In this document: positions 20,732 to 28,540 of the stretch, in pieces | How positions within the stretch are numbered: position 1 is the stretch's first letter | Layout of the letters: every line of letters starts with the position of its first letter | The notes under the pieces: generated by a model | What the model was told of the DNA's origin: nothing | What the model saw: only the letters and a program-made list of their open reading frames with translations | Database searches by the model: none | Position numbers and translations under genes: made by a program | Source of the DNA: Streptomyces roseolilacinus | Lineage (GTDB): Bacteria; Actinomycetota; Actinomycetes; Streptomycetales; Streptomycetaceae | DNA length: 64,000 nt | Assembly: GCF_014649335.1 (NCBI RefSeq) | Contig: NZ_BMSV01000002.1 | Span: forward strand, 310,001 to 374,000 | Direction of reading: 5' to 3'

Positions 20732-20749
20732 ACTTGGTCTAGTCCAATG
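20732..20749. promoter_or_regulatory. dre-like DasR operator upstream of the LPMO gene
   Basis: ACTTGGTCTAGTCCAATG contains TGGTCTAGTCCA, one base away from the TGGTCTAGACCA core of dre sites bound by DasR, the GntR-type regulator of chitin and N-acetylglucosamine use in Streptomyces. It lies about 60 bp upstream of the GTG of the chitin-binding/LPMO gene, a typical DasR-repressed position. Confidence 0.7.
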
Positions 20750-20806
20750 CCAAGCTACTTGCGAGCCGCCCGACTTGAGTCCCCCACCGAGGAAGGGACC
20801 CCCCAC

Positions 20807-21643
20807 GTGTCACTGCGAAAGACCACCCGAGCAGCGGCGGTAGTCGCCGCAGCACCCCTGCTCATCGTCCTGACCCCCACGCAGGCGACGGCGCACGGCA
20901 CCATGTACGGCCCGGTCAGCCGCGTCGCCACCTGCTACGCCGAGGGCCCGGAGAACCCGGACACCCAGGTGTGCAAGGACCTCGTCGCGACGAGCGGCAC
21001 GCAGCCGCTCTACGACTGGAACGAGGTCAACATCGCCAACGCCAACGGGCAGCACCGCCAGCTGATTCCCGACGGCAAGCTCTGCTCGGCCAACCGCGAG
21101 AAGTACAAGGCGCTCGACTGGGCCCGCACCGACTGGGCGGCCACGCCCGTCTCCTCGGGCGCGCTGCACTTCAAGTACCGCGTCACCGCCCCGCACCCCG
21201 GCACCATGACCGTCTACATCACCAAGGAGGGATACGACCCCACCAAGCCGCTGAAGTGGTCCGACCTCGACCAGACCCCGGTCGCCGTGGCGAACGTCGC
21301 GAGGACGGCGCCGAGCGGCTGGTACGAGTTCGACGGCAACCTGCCGCAGCGGTCCGGCCGGCACCTGCTGTACAAGGTCTGGCAGCGCACCGACAGCCCG
21401 GAGGCCTTCTACAGCTGCTCGGACGTCACGTTCTCCTCGGTGAGTGCCGCGTCCGCGCCGAAGGCGCCGACCGAGAAGCAGATTGAGGCGGGCCTGTCCA
21501 AGTCGACCGTCAGCCACCACGGCCACGGCGGTGACACGACGGCCCAGGAGCGCAACGTGCTGCCCCAGACGCTGGCCAGCGTGGCCGCGGTGGGCATCAC
21601 GGCCGCCTGCTTCCTCACCACCCGTCGCCGCAGGACCTCCTGA
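20807..21643 (+). CDS. AA10 lytic polysaccharide monooxygenase with C-terminal membrane anchor
   Basis: Copper enzyme (auxiliary activity family 10, older name chitin-binding protein) that oxidatively cleaves chitin or cellulose outside the cell. The signal peptide ends TQATA, leaving His30 as the mature N-terminus in HGTMYGPVSR. The second histidine of the copper brace is His130 in VTAPHPGTMTVYI, and FYSCSDVTF supplies the axial aromatic. After a histidine and serine-rich linker (residues about 215-245) comes LPQTLASVAAVGITAACFLT and then four arginines: a hydrophobic helix with a positive cytoplasmic tail. That would hold the enzyme on the membrane or wall instead of releasing it. The GTG at 20807 has GGAAGGG nine bases upstream. 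A dre-like site precedes it. Confidence 0.93.
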   Translation: MSLRKTTRAAAVVAAAPLLIVLTPTQATAHGTMYGPVSRVATCYAEGPENPDTQVCKDLVATSGTQPLYDWNEVNIANANGQHRQLIPDGKLCSANREKYKALDWARTDWAATPVSSGALHFKYRVTAPHPGTMTVYITKEGYDPTKPLKWSDLDQTPVAVANVARTAPSGWYEFDGNLPQRSGRHLLYKVWQRTDSPEAFYSCSDVTFSSVSAASAPKAPTEKQIEAGLSKSTVSHHGHGGDTTAQERNVLPQTLASVAAVGITAACFLTTRRRRTS

Positions 21644-21757
21644 CGGCCCACCGGTCCGGCGCGGCGCCCCGGCCCCGCGCCGGACCACCGGTGCCCGGCG
21701 CGGCCTGCCGCGGACCCGCGGCGGCCCGCTCGCCCCGGGAGGCGCCCGGTGCCGCCG

Positions 21758-21798
21758 GTGAAGGGGGCCGGGCGGACGGACCGCCCGGCCCCCTTCAC
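21758..21798. terminator. Bidirectional terminator between LPMO and phosphatase
   Basis: 18-bp perfect stem (left arm 21758-21775, right arm 21781-21798) with loop ACGGA, between the convergent LPMO gene and the sensor phosphatase gene. The arms begin GTGAAGGGGG and end CCCCCTTCAC. Confidence 0.78.
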
Positions 21799-21927
21799 GG
21801 TTGGCCGGCGGCGGAAGCCGTCATGGGCGACGGAGGTGCCTGCCGGCGGGGTGACCGCGGTGCGGTTGCGCGGGGGCGCGCCACCACGCCGGGGCCCACG
21901 TCCCCCGGGCCGCCCCGCCGGCGGGCG

Positions 21928-24390
21928 CTACCCTCCCGGGACGCCGACCGTCCCGGCCGGACCCAGGGCGCCGGGCATGCCGCCCAGTGGCTGCTCCGTC
22001 CAGACCGTCTTGCCGTCACGGGTGTACCGGGCGCCCCAGCGCTCCGTCAGCTGCGCCACCAGGAACAGGCCGCGCCCGCCCTCGTCGGTGCTGCGGGCCC
22101 GCCGCAGGTGCGGAGCCGTCGTACTGCCGTCGGACACCTCGCAGATCAGCGAGGAGTCCCGGATCAGACGCAGCTGCACCGGCCCGGACGCGTACCGGTA
22201 GGCGTTGGTCACCAGTTCGCTGACGATCAGCTCCGTGGTGAACACCAGGTCCTCCAGCCCCCACCGCGTCAGCTGCGCCGCCGTCAGCCGCCGCGCCCGC
22301 TGCGCCGCGGTCGGCTCGGCCGGCAGCGTCCACGTCATCACCCTGTCGTCGGCCAGGACCCGCGTGCGGGCGAGGAGCACGGCCACGTCGTCGGTGGGGT
22401 GCTCGGGCATCACGGTCCGCGTCACCCTCGCGCACAGGGCCTCCAGGTCGTCCCCCGGATCGCTCAGCACCTCGTACAGCAGCCCGAGCCCCTCCTCGAC
22501 GTCGTGCCGGCCCGACTCGACGAGCCCGTCCGTGTAGAGCGCGATCAGACTGCCCTCCGGCAGTTCGAACTCGGCGTTCTCGAACGGCAGGCCGCCCAGG
22601 CCCAGCGGCGGGCCGGCGGGCAGTTCGGCGAGGACGGCGCGCCCGTCCGGCGTGACCACCACCGGCGGCGGGTGCCCGGCCCGTGCCAGCGAACAGCGCC
22701 GCGAGATCGGGTCGTACACCGCGTACAGGCAGGTGGCGCCCACGATCTGCTCCCCGGTCACCGGGCCCGCCGCCTCCTGCTCCCCGGCGATCCGTCCGAC
22801 CAGGTCGTCCAGCTGCGACAGCACCTCGTCGGGTTCCAGGTCGAGGCCGGCCAGCGTGTGCACGGCCGTGCGCAGCCGCCCCATCGTCGCCGCCGCCGGC
22901 ACGCCGTGCCCGACCACGTCGCCCACCACGAGGGCGACCCGCGAACCGGACAGCGGGATCACGTCGAACCAGTCCCCGCCGACCTCCGTGGCGCCGCCCG
23001 CCGGCAGGTACCGGTGGGCGACCTCCACCGCCGGGTGCTCCGGCACGTCCACGGGCAGGAGGCTCCGCTGCAGCGACAGCGCCGCCGTGCGCTGCTGCGT
23101 GTAGCGGCGGGCGTTGTCGATGGAGACGGCGGCCCGCGCGGCGAACTCCGCGGCCAGCGTCAGGTCGTCCTCCTCGAACGAGTCCGGCCGGTACGCCCGC
23201 CACAGGCTCACCACGCCCAGCACGGCCCCGCGGGCGCTCAGCGGCACCACCATCAGCGAATGCGCGTCCGCCTCCCGCCCCGCCGCCCCCGCGGTGTCCT
23301 CGGCCCGCGCCGCCGTGTCCGTCTCCAGCACGGGCCGCCGCTCCCGCAGGCACCGCGCCTGGGCCGGCTCCGGGGCGAACACCACCTGGCCGTCGGGGCG
23401 GCGCGCGGCCGGCGGGGGCGGCTGGGTGACGCAGCCCAGCGCCGCCCGGTACAGGCGCCCCGAGGCCTCCGGTTCGGGCTCCCCGCCCCGTACGACCGGC
23501 TCCAGCAGGTCCACGGCCACGCAGTCGGCGAGACCGGGCACCGCCACCCGCGCCAGTTCCTCCGCCGTACGGGTGACGTCGAGGGTCGTGCCGATCCGCT
23601 CGCTGGCGTCGTTCAGCAGGGCGAGCCGCCGACGGGCCCGCTCCCGGTCGCTCACGTCCTCCACGAACTGGGTGACCCCCAGCACCTGCCCGGCCGGGTC
23701 CTGCATGCGGAAGGCCGACACGGCCACGAACCGCTCCCGGCCCGGAGGGTCGGTCAGCAGCCGGCACGGCTGCTCGGTGAAGATCAGGGGGCGGCCGGTG
23801 TCCAGGACCGACCGCAGGCCGCGCTCCGCGGTCTGCGCGTCCGGCGTGACGAGGAAGTCGCCCATCCGGGCCCCGCGCAGCGAATCGGCGGGCGCGTCCG
23901 CGAACATGGCGATGGCCCGGTTGACCCGCAGGATGCCCAGGTCCGGGCCGTGCACGCTGACCCCGATGGGGCAGCGGCGGAAGATCCCGTCGAGCAGCGA
24001 GCGGTCGGTCTCCCACTGGATCACCTCGTCCGCCGGCGCGCCGACCAGGAACCACTCCTCGCGGTGTCCGGCCCGCAGGACGAGCCGCGCGCGAAACCCC
24101 ATCCGCAGCGGTTGCCCGTCCTTCCGCCGCACCGGCAGCACCCCGAACCAGCCGCCCGCCCCGACGCACGCCGTGACCACCTCCACGGCCGCCGCCCGGT
24201 CCGCCACGTCGATGAGCACGTCCAGCGCGCGGCGGCCGATGACGTCCTCTGGCCGGTAGCCGAGCAGGTCCTCGGCGAGCATGCTCCAGCCGACGACCGT
24301 GCCCCGCGCGTCGAGGACGGCCGTCGCCGCCCGGTGGAGGGAGAACGGGTCCTCCGGGCTCTCGGTGAACGTTCGCAGCGGCGTGTCCAT
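21928..24390 (-). CDS. Sensor phosphatase: PAS-PAS-GAF-PP2C-HATPase
   Basis: Five-domain signalling protein of 820 residues. Order: PAS (about 10-110, DARGTVVGWSMLAEDLLGY), PAS (about 130-250, HGPDLGILRVNRAIAMFADA), GAF (about 265-420), SpoIIE-type PP2C (about 450-660, EVGGDWFDVIPL, VVGDVVGHGVPAAATM, LYTDGLVESG) and a C-terminal anti-sigma-type HATPase (about 680-810, FTTELIVSELVTNAYRYA, DEGGRGLFLVAQLTERWGAR). It thus combines the phosphatase that activates anti-anti-sigma factors with the kinase that inactivates them, an architecture frequent in Streptomyces. The ATG at 24390 follows GAGGGTGAGGGC. It is a second SpoIIE-type protein in the window but is not adjacent to any sigma factor gene. 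Confidence 0.92.
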   Translation of the reverse strand: MDTPLRTFTESPEDPFSLHRAATAVLDARGTVVGWSMLAEDLLGYRPEDVIGRRALDVLIDVADRAAAVEVVTACVGAGGWFGVLPVRRKDGQPLRMGFRARLVLRAGHREEWFLVGAPADEVIQWETDRSLLDGIFRRCPIGVSVHGPDLGILRVNRAIAMFADAPADSLRGARMGDFLVTPDAQTAERGLRSVLDTGRPLIFTEQPCRLLTDPPGRERFVAVSAFRMQDPAGQVLGVTQFVEDVSDRERARRRLALLNDASERIGTTLDVTRTAEELARVAVPGLADCVAVDLLEPVVRGGEPEPEASGRLYRAALGCVTQPPPPAARRPDGQVVFAPEPAQARCLRERRPVLETDTAARAEDTAGAAGREADAHSLMVVPLSARGAVLGVVSLWRAYRPDSFEEDDLTLAAEFAARAAVSIDNARRYTQQRTAALSLQRSLLPVDVPEHPAVEVAHRYLPAGGATEVGGDWFDVIPLSGSRVALVVGDVVGHGVPAAATMGRLRTAVHTLAGLDLEPDEVLSQLDDLVGRIAGEQEAAGPVTGEQIVGATCLYAVYDPISRRCSLARAGHPPPVVVTPDGRAVLAELPAGPPLGLGGLPFENAEFELPEGSLIALYTDGLVESGRHDVEEGLGLLYEVLSDPGDDLEALCARVTRTVMPEHPTDDVAVLLARTRVLADDRVMTWTLPAEPTAAQRARRLTAAQLTRWGLEDLVFTTELIVSELVTNAYRYASGPVQLRLIRDSSLICEVSDGSTTAPHLRRARSTDEGGRGLFLVAQLTERWGARYTRDGKTVWTEQPLGGMPGALGPAGTVGVPGG

Positions 24391-24465
24391 CGCCCTCACC
24401 CTCGTACGGGAGGACGGCCCCGGCAAGCGCTGCCGGGGCCCCGGGGCCCGGGGGTCCCGGGCCCC

Positions 24466-24500
24466 GGGGGCGGGCCGGCCCGTCGCACCGGCCCGCCCCC
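24466..24500 (-). terminator. Terminator after VOC gene
   Basis: 13-bp perfect stem GGGGGCGGGCCGG / CCGGCCCGCCCCC with a 9-nt loop, starting 4 bp beyond the stop of the minus-strand VOC gene at 24505. Confidence 0.75.
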
Positions 24501-24504
24501 GGCC

Positions 24505-25299
24505 TCAGCTCTGTGCCGGCGTGAGGACGACGAACTCCGCGCCGGCCGGATCGGCGCACACCGCCAGCCGTCCGACGCCCTCCGCGTCCTCGGGGCCCAT
24601 CCGCACCGCGCCGCCGTCCGACGTGACCCGGGCGGCCGTGGCGTCGCAGTCGGCCGAACCGAACACCGGGTGCCAGTACGGCCTGCCGCCCGTCGACTCC
24701 AGCTGTCCGGCGGGCAGTTGCATCATGCCGCCGTGCATCCGCTCCTCCGGCAGGCCGGCCGGGGTGATCAGCGTGTACGTGCCGCCGCCCCCGGGAAGGT
24801 CCGTGTCCTGCGTCCGCCAGCCGAACAGGTTCCGGTAGAACTCCCCGGCACTGGCCGCGTCGGTCGTGTACAGCTCGGTCCACGACAGCGAGCCGGGCCC
24901 GTCCACCGCTTCGGCGCCCTTGGTCGAGCCCGGTTCCCACACCGCGAACTGGCCGCCCTGCGGGTCGGTGTACTGGGCCATCCGGCCCTCGCCCCCGGCG
25001 TCCATCGGGGGGACCCGCACCGTGCCGCCCGACTCGCGCACGGCCCGGGTGGTGGCGTCGGCGTCCGACGTGCAGAAGTAGATCATCCACGCCGAGCGGG
25101 CGCCCTCCTCGTCGAGCGGCCCGAGCCCGGCGACCGTCCTGCCGTCCAGCTGGAAGACGCCGTAGTCGCCCGCCTCCGAGCCCATGGACCGGTGCTCCCA
25201 GCCGAAGACGGACCGGTAGAACCCGGCGGCCGCCCCGACGTCGGGCGCGCCGAGGTCCAGCCAGCACGGGGAACCGGGGACGAAGTCAGTGGTGATCAC
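24505..25299 (-). CDS. Two-domain VOC (glyoxalase-fold) protein
   Basis: Tandem VOC protein of 264 residues. Domain one starts PGSPCWLDLGAPDVGAAAGF followed by YRSVFGWEH, and domain two LSWTELYTTDAASAGEFYRN followed by LFGWRTQD. Each half has the beta-alpha-beta-beta-beta repeats of the fold. The start is GTG 25299 behind AGAAGGA. It is similar in layout to the protein at 15184-16056, and to the Streptomyces proteins often annotated as hydroxylases or bleomycin-resistance-like without direct evidence. The terminator at 24466-24500 closes its transcript. Confidence 0.87.
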   Translation of the reverse strand: MITTDFVPGSPCWLDLGAPDVGAAAGFYRSVFGWEHRSMGSEAGDYGVFQLDGRTVAGLGPLDEEGARSAWMIYFCTSDADATTRAVRESGGTVRVPPMDAGGEGRMAQYTDPQGGQFAVWEPGSTKGAEAVDGPGSLSWTELYTTDAASAGEFYRNLFGWRTQDTDLPGGGGTYTLITPAGLPEERMHGGMMQLPAGQLESTGGRPYWHPVFGSADCDATAARVTSDGGAVRMGPEDAEGVGRLAVCADPAGAEFVVLTPAQS

Positions 25300-25432
25300 G
25301 GTGGTTCCTTCTGTCGCGGGACGGGCCCGGGCGGCTGTGGGCCCGGGCGGGGCGGGGCCCCCACGGCTCAGCGTGGCACCCCCGCCCCCCGGCCGCGCGC
25401 CCGCGACGGACGAACCGGTGACGCGCGGCCCC

Positions 25433-27118
25433 TCAGAAGGAGTGCGGGTGGCGGAACAGCCGCCCCGGGTCGTAGGCCGCCTTCACCGCGGCCAGCCGAC
25501 CGGCGTTCGCCCCGTAGTAGGCCCGCCGCCAGTCCCGCAGCGCGGGGTCCGTGTAGTTCTGGTAGGCCTGGCCGCTCGCCCACGGCCGCATCGCGTCGTA
25601 CGTGCCGTCCAGCCAGGCCCGGTGCCGGGCCACCGTGCCCGCCGCGGCCCGGTCCGGCCAGGAGACGATGTACTGCGCCAGGAACAGCGCGCCGCGGTGG
25701 ACGAACGCGGTGTCGCCGGGCCGCACCCGGTTGACCGCACCGCCCAGGGCGTCCAGCGCGACGCTGCCCGCGCCGCCCCCGGTGAGCTGCGCCAGCCGCT
25801 CCACCCGCGCGACGAGCGCCCGGACGCCGTCGGCCGGGACGGGCCGCGTGTAGAAGTCCGAGCGGGCCGCGTAGGACTCGCGCGCCACCCGCCCCCGCGG
25901 GTCGCGCCCGGGCAGCGTGCCCTTCTGGTGGGCCTGCGGGACCGTCAGGCCCGACACGCCGCCCATCACCTTCATGGCGTCCATGAACGGGCGGGTGCGC
26001 ACCGACGCCGAGCGGGGCGCCGCGCCCACCGCGTCGGCGAGCCGGTCGATCCGGTTCTCCAGGTCCGCGCGGCCCGTCAGGGCCAGGCCGCCGACCCGCA
26101 CCGCGCCGGGGCGGCCGCCCACCGGAGCCGCCAGGTGCAGGTTCGCCCACAGGCCGTCCGGCGCGGTGGGCGCCCAGCGCTGCCACTCCCGCACCACGGC
26201 GGCCGCCCGCTCCCACGGCCAGCTCAGGAAGAACGTCGTGCACGAGGGCGCCGCGTGGGTCCGCATCCGCAGTTCGGTCACCACCCCGAACTGGGCGTTG
26301 CCCCCGCCGCGCAGCGCCCAGAACAGGTCCGGGTCGTGCTTCGCGTCGACGTCGCGTATCCGCCCGTCCGCGGTGACGATCCGCGCGCCGGTCACGCTGT
26401 CGCTGGTCAGCCCGTACGCCCGGCTGACCACGCCGATGCCCCCGCCGAGTGCCAGCCCCGCCACCCCCACCGTGGGGCAGGACCCCGCCGGCACGGTCCG
26501 GCCACGGGCCGTCAACCGGTCGTACACGTCGATGAGTTTCGCCCCGGCGCCGATCCGCGCCGTGCCGCCGGACAGCGACACGGACGCCATCCGCTGCACG
26601 TCCACCACCAGTCCCGGCCCCGACGACCAGCCCGCGTACGAGTGCCCTCCGCTGCGCACCGCCACCGGCACGCCGTGGCGGACGGCGAACGCCAGGCAGG
26701 AGCGGACGTCCTCCGGCCGCGCGCAGTACGCGACCCCGGCCGGGCGCACGCCGTCGAACCGCGGGTTGAACAGGGTGCGCGCCGCGTCGTAGTCCCGGTC
26801 GCCCGGCCGCACCAGCGTCCCCTCCAGTCCGCGGGCCAGCGCCGCCCAGTCCCCGGCGCGCGGTGCGCCCGCACGGGCCCCGGTGCGGGGCGTCACCTCG
26901 CGGACCCCGGAGCGCGGCGCCGTCCCGCGCGCCCCGGCCGCGGCCGCTCCGCCCAGGCCCAGGGGTTTCGGCGGAGCGGCCGCCGCACCCGTCAGGAACG
27001 CCCCCGACACGGCGGCGACCCCCACTCCGAGCACCCGCCGCCGGCTCGCCCCGCCGCCGTTCCCGCCGTCCACCGGTCCGGCGCCCGCCGCCGTGCCGTC
27101 TCCCCGCATCCGCTCCAT
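25433..27118 (-). CDS. Tat-exported FAD-linked oxidase, berberine-bridge-enzyme type
   Basis: Flavoprotein oxidase of 561 residues, expected to oxidise sugars, alkaloids or polyketide alcohols with O2. A twin-arginine signal is present: SRRRVLGVGVAAVSGAFLTG from about residue 25. The FAD-binding domain (PCMH type) includes VAVRSGGHSYAGW, whose histidine is the usual 8-alpha FAD attachment, and GSCPTVGVAGLALGGGIG, whose cysteine fits the second bond of bicovalent enzymes. The C-terminal BBE motif is intact (QAYQNYTDPALRDWRRAYYG and AAYDPGRLFRHPHSF). The proline and alanine-rich stretch between signal and catalytic domain is unusually long. The substrate is unknown; an extracellular carbohydrate oxidase is plausible. 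Confidence 0.9.
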   Translation of the reverse strand: MERMRGDGTAAGAGPVDGGNGGGASRRRVLGVGVAAVSGAFLTGAAAAPPKPLGLGGAAAAGARGTAPRSGVREVTPRTGARAGAPRAGDWAALARGLEGTLVRPGDRDYDAARTLFNPRFDGVRPAGVAYCARPEDVRSCLAFAVRHGVPVAVRSGGHSYAGWSSGPGLVVDVQRMASVSLSGGTARIGAGAKLIDVYDRLTARGRTVPAGSCPTVGVAGLALGGGIGVVSRAYGLTSDSVTGARIVTADGRIRDVDAKHDPDLFWALRGGGNAQFGVVTELRMRTHAAPSCTTFFLSWPWERAAAVVREWQRWAPTAPDGLWANLHLAAPVGGRPGAVRVGGLALTGRADLENRIDRLADAVGAAPRSASVRTRPFMDAMKVMGGVSGLTVPQAHQKGTLPGRDPRGRVARESYAARSDFYTRPVPADGVRALVARVERLAQLTGGGAGSVALDALGGAVNRVRPGDTAFVHRGALFLAQYIVSWPDRAAAGTVARHRAWLDGTYDAMRPWASGQAYQNYTDPALRDWRRAYYGANAGRLAAVKAAYDPGRLFRHPHSF

Positions 27119-27178
27119 CGCCCGTTCCCCACCGTTCCGTCGGTCCGTCTCCAGCGGGGAGGATGAGCGTGGTGTCCG

Positions 27179-27946
27179 TCAGGTTCCGTCCGTACGGCGG
27201 CCATCGCGTGTCCAGTGCCTCCGACAGCTCTCCAGCGCCTCCGGCAACTGGCGCGCGCCCGCCCGTACGACGGGACCGGCGGACGCCTCCGCCGCGTCGA
27301 GCGCCGCCCGGAGCCCGTCCCAGCGCGGCGCGCGCCGCTCCCGCACGTCCGCCGCGCCCCCGCTCGGCCGCCCCGCGCAGCGCCTCCGCCGGCGCCGCGG
27401 CGTCCGGTGACGGGGCGGCCGAGCCCTCCGGCAGGTGCGCCTCCAGCACCATCGCGGCCCGCGTGAACCGGCCGACCGCCCCCCCGCCGCGTCGGCGGAC
27501 GCCCGGACGGCCCCCGGTGCCGCACCGGCTCGTGCGCGGCCCGGTCCACGGCCTCCCGCCAGGCGGCCCGGGCGGCGCGGGCGTCCGGCAGCGCCTCCCG
27601 CACGGCGCCCGGGCGCCGTGCAGTTCACCGGGCCGGTGGCGGGCCTGCCGGGGGGTGACGGCGGCGGCGCTGCGGGCCGTCATCAGCGGGACCGGGTCGA
27701 ACGACGCGTACGGGTCGTGGCGCAGCCGCCGCGCGTGGTCCGCCGCGGCCGCCGGCTGCGCCGGAACGTGGCCGTGGCCGCCTGGAAGGCGCCGAACGCC
27801 GAACCGGCCGCCGTCGCCGGCCCGCCCACGGCGGCGCTCACCAGCACCACCAGCACCACCAGCGCCGGTCCGGCGGCCGCGCGCAGCGCGACGAGGGGCT
27901 CCAGCCGCCCCTGCACCGCGAGACCCGAGCGGGCGGTCGCCTTCAG
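27179..27946 (-). pseudogene. Decayed FUSC/aromatic-acid-exporter-like gene
   Basis: Protein-like segments on the minus strand jump between all three frames. At 27946-27742: LKATARSGLAVQGRLEPLVA, then a hydrophobic helix and SAFGAFQAATATFRRSRRPR, like the N-terminus of FUSC-family transporters. Around 27603-27510: ALPDARAARAAWREAVDRAA. Around 27480-27370: GRFTRAAMVLEAHLPEGSAA. At about 27310-27179: GARQLPEALESCRRHWTRDG. Intact members are roughly 600-750 residues, so the membrane core is largely deleted and several frameshifts have occurred. A 20-bp imperfect tandem duplication at 27211-27250 falls within the remnant. There is no start codon near the N-terminal piece. The family assignment is from motif style only. 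Confidence 0.55.
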
Positions 27947-28102
27947 GTCGCGGAGCCGGGTCGTGGCGCCGAGCGTGGGCCGGGAGGGGGGCCGCCCCGT
28001 ACCCGTCCGGCCGCCCGCTCCGGTGTGTCGTCCCCCTCCGGGCGGTACGCCCCGGGCCCGGCGGGTACCCGGGCGGTCCGGTACGCCGACGTGGGAGGCA
28101 GC

Positions 28103-28369
28103 ATGAACCGCAGGACATCGCGCGACCGCGCCCGGGAACGGAGCCGCGGGGCGCCCGGGGCCGGCTCGGGCGCCGAGGACACGGCGCACCGCCGCGACGT
28201 GCCCGGTACGGCGAGCACCGCCGAGGGCTACCGCCCCGACGAGGGCACGGCGGCCGGCGAACAGCTCGCCGGAGTGGAGGAGGACCACCCGGACCGCACC
28301 GGCCGTTCCGGTGGCACCGGCCGCGGTGGCGGCGGCACGGACCGGTCGGGTGGCGACCGGGGGGCGTAG
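28103..28369 (+). CDS. Small disordered hydrophilic protein (88 aa)
   Basis: Hypothetical protein of 88 residues, MNRRTSRDRARERSRGAPGA onward, almost entirely Arg, Asp, Glu, Gly, Ser and Thr, with no hydrophobic core and therefore predicted disordered. The ATG is preceded by GGGAGG five bases upstream, the main reason to believe it is translated. Its composition recalls small desiccation or stress-related proteins of Streptomyces, but that is only a guess. It is followed by a 38-bp perfect palindrome shared with the convergent decarboxylase gene. Confidence 0.55.
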   Translation: MNRRTSRDRARERSRGAPGAGSGAEDTAHRRDVPGTASTAEGYRPDEGTAAGEQLAGVEEDHPDRTGRSGGTGRGGGGTDRSGGDRGA

Positions 28370-28494
28370 CGCCCCCGGCCCGGGCGGGGGCCCCGCGGGG
28401 GAGGGGCGGCCGAACCCCGTGGGCCGGACGAAGGGGCCCCTCCACGGGCCCGGACCTCGTCGAACCCCGCCGCGGGGCACGCCGCCGGGAACGC

Positions 28495-28532
28495 GTGAGG
28501 GGCTCCGCCACCGCGGTGGCGGAGCCCCTCAC
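28495..28532. terminator. 38-bp perfect palindrome, bidirectional terminator
   Basis: Fully self-complementary sequence centred on CCGCGG at 28511-28516. Each arm is 18-19 bp, with outer ends GTGAGGGGCTCC and GGAGCCCCTCAC. It lies 9 bp past the decarboxylase stop on the minus strand and downstream of the small plus-strand gene. Confidence 0.8.
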
Positions 28533-28540
28533 ACGTTCCT

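Noticed and set aside
21604-21640. Sortase substrate motif at the LPMO C-terminus
   Set aside because: LPQTL lacks the glycine of LPxTG and the alanine of LAxTG. Treated as a membrane anchor; wall attachment is mentioned only as a possibility.
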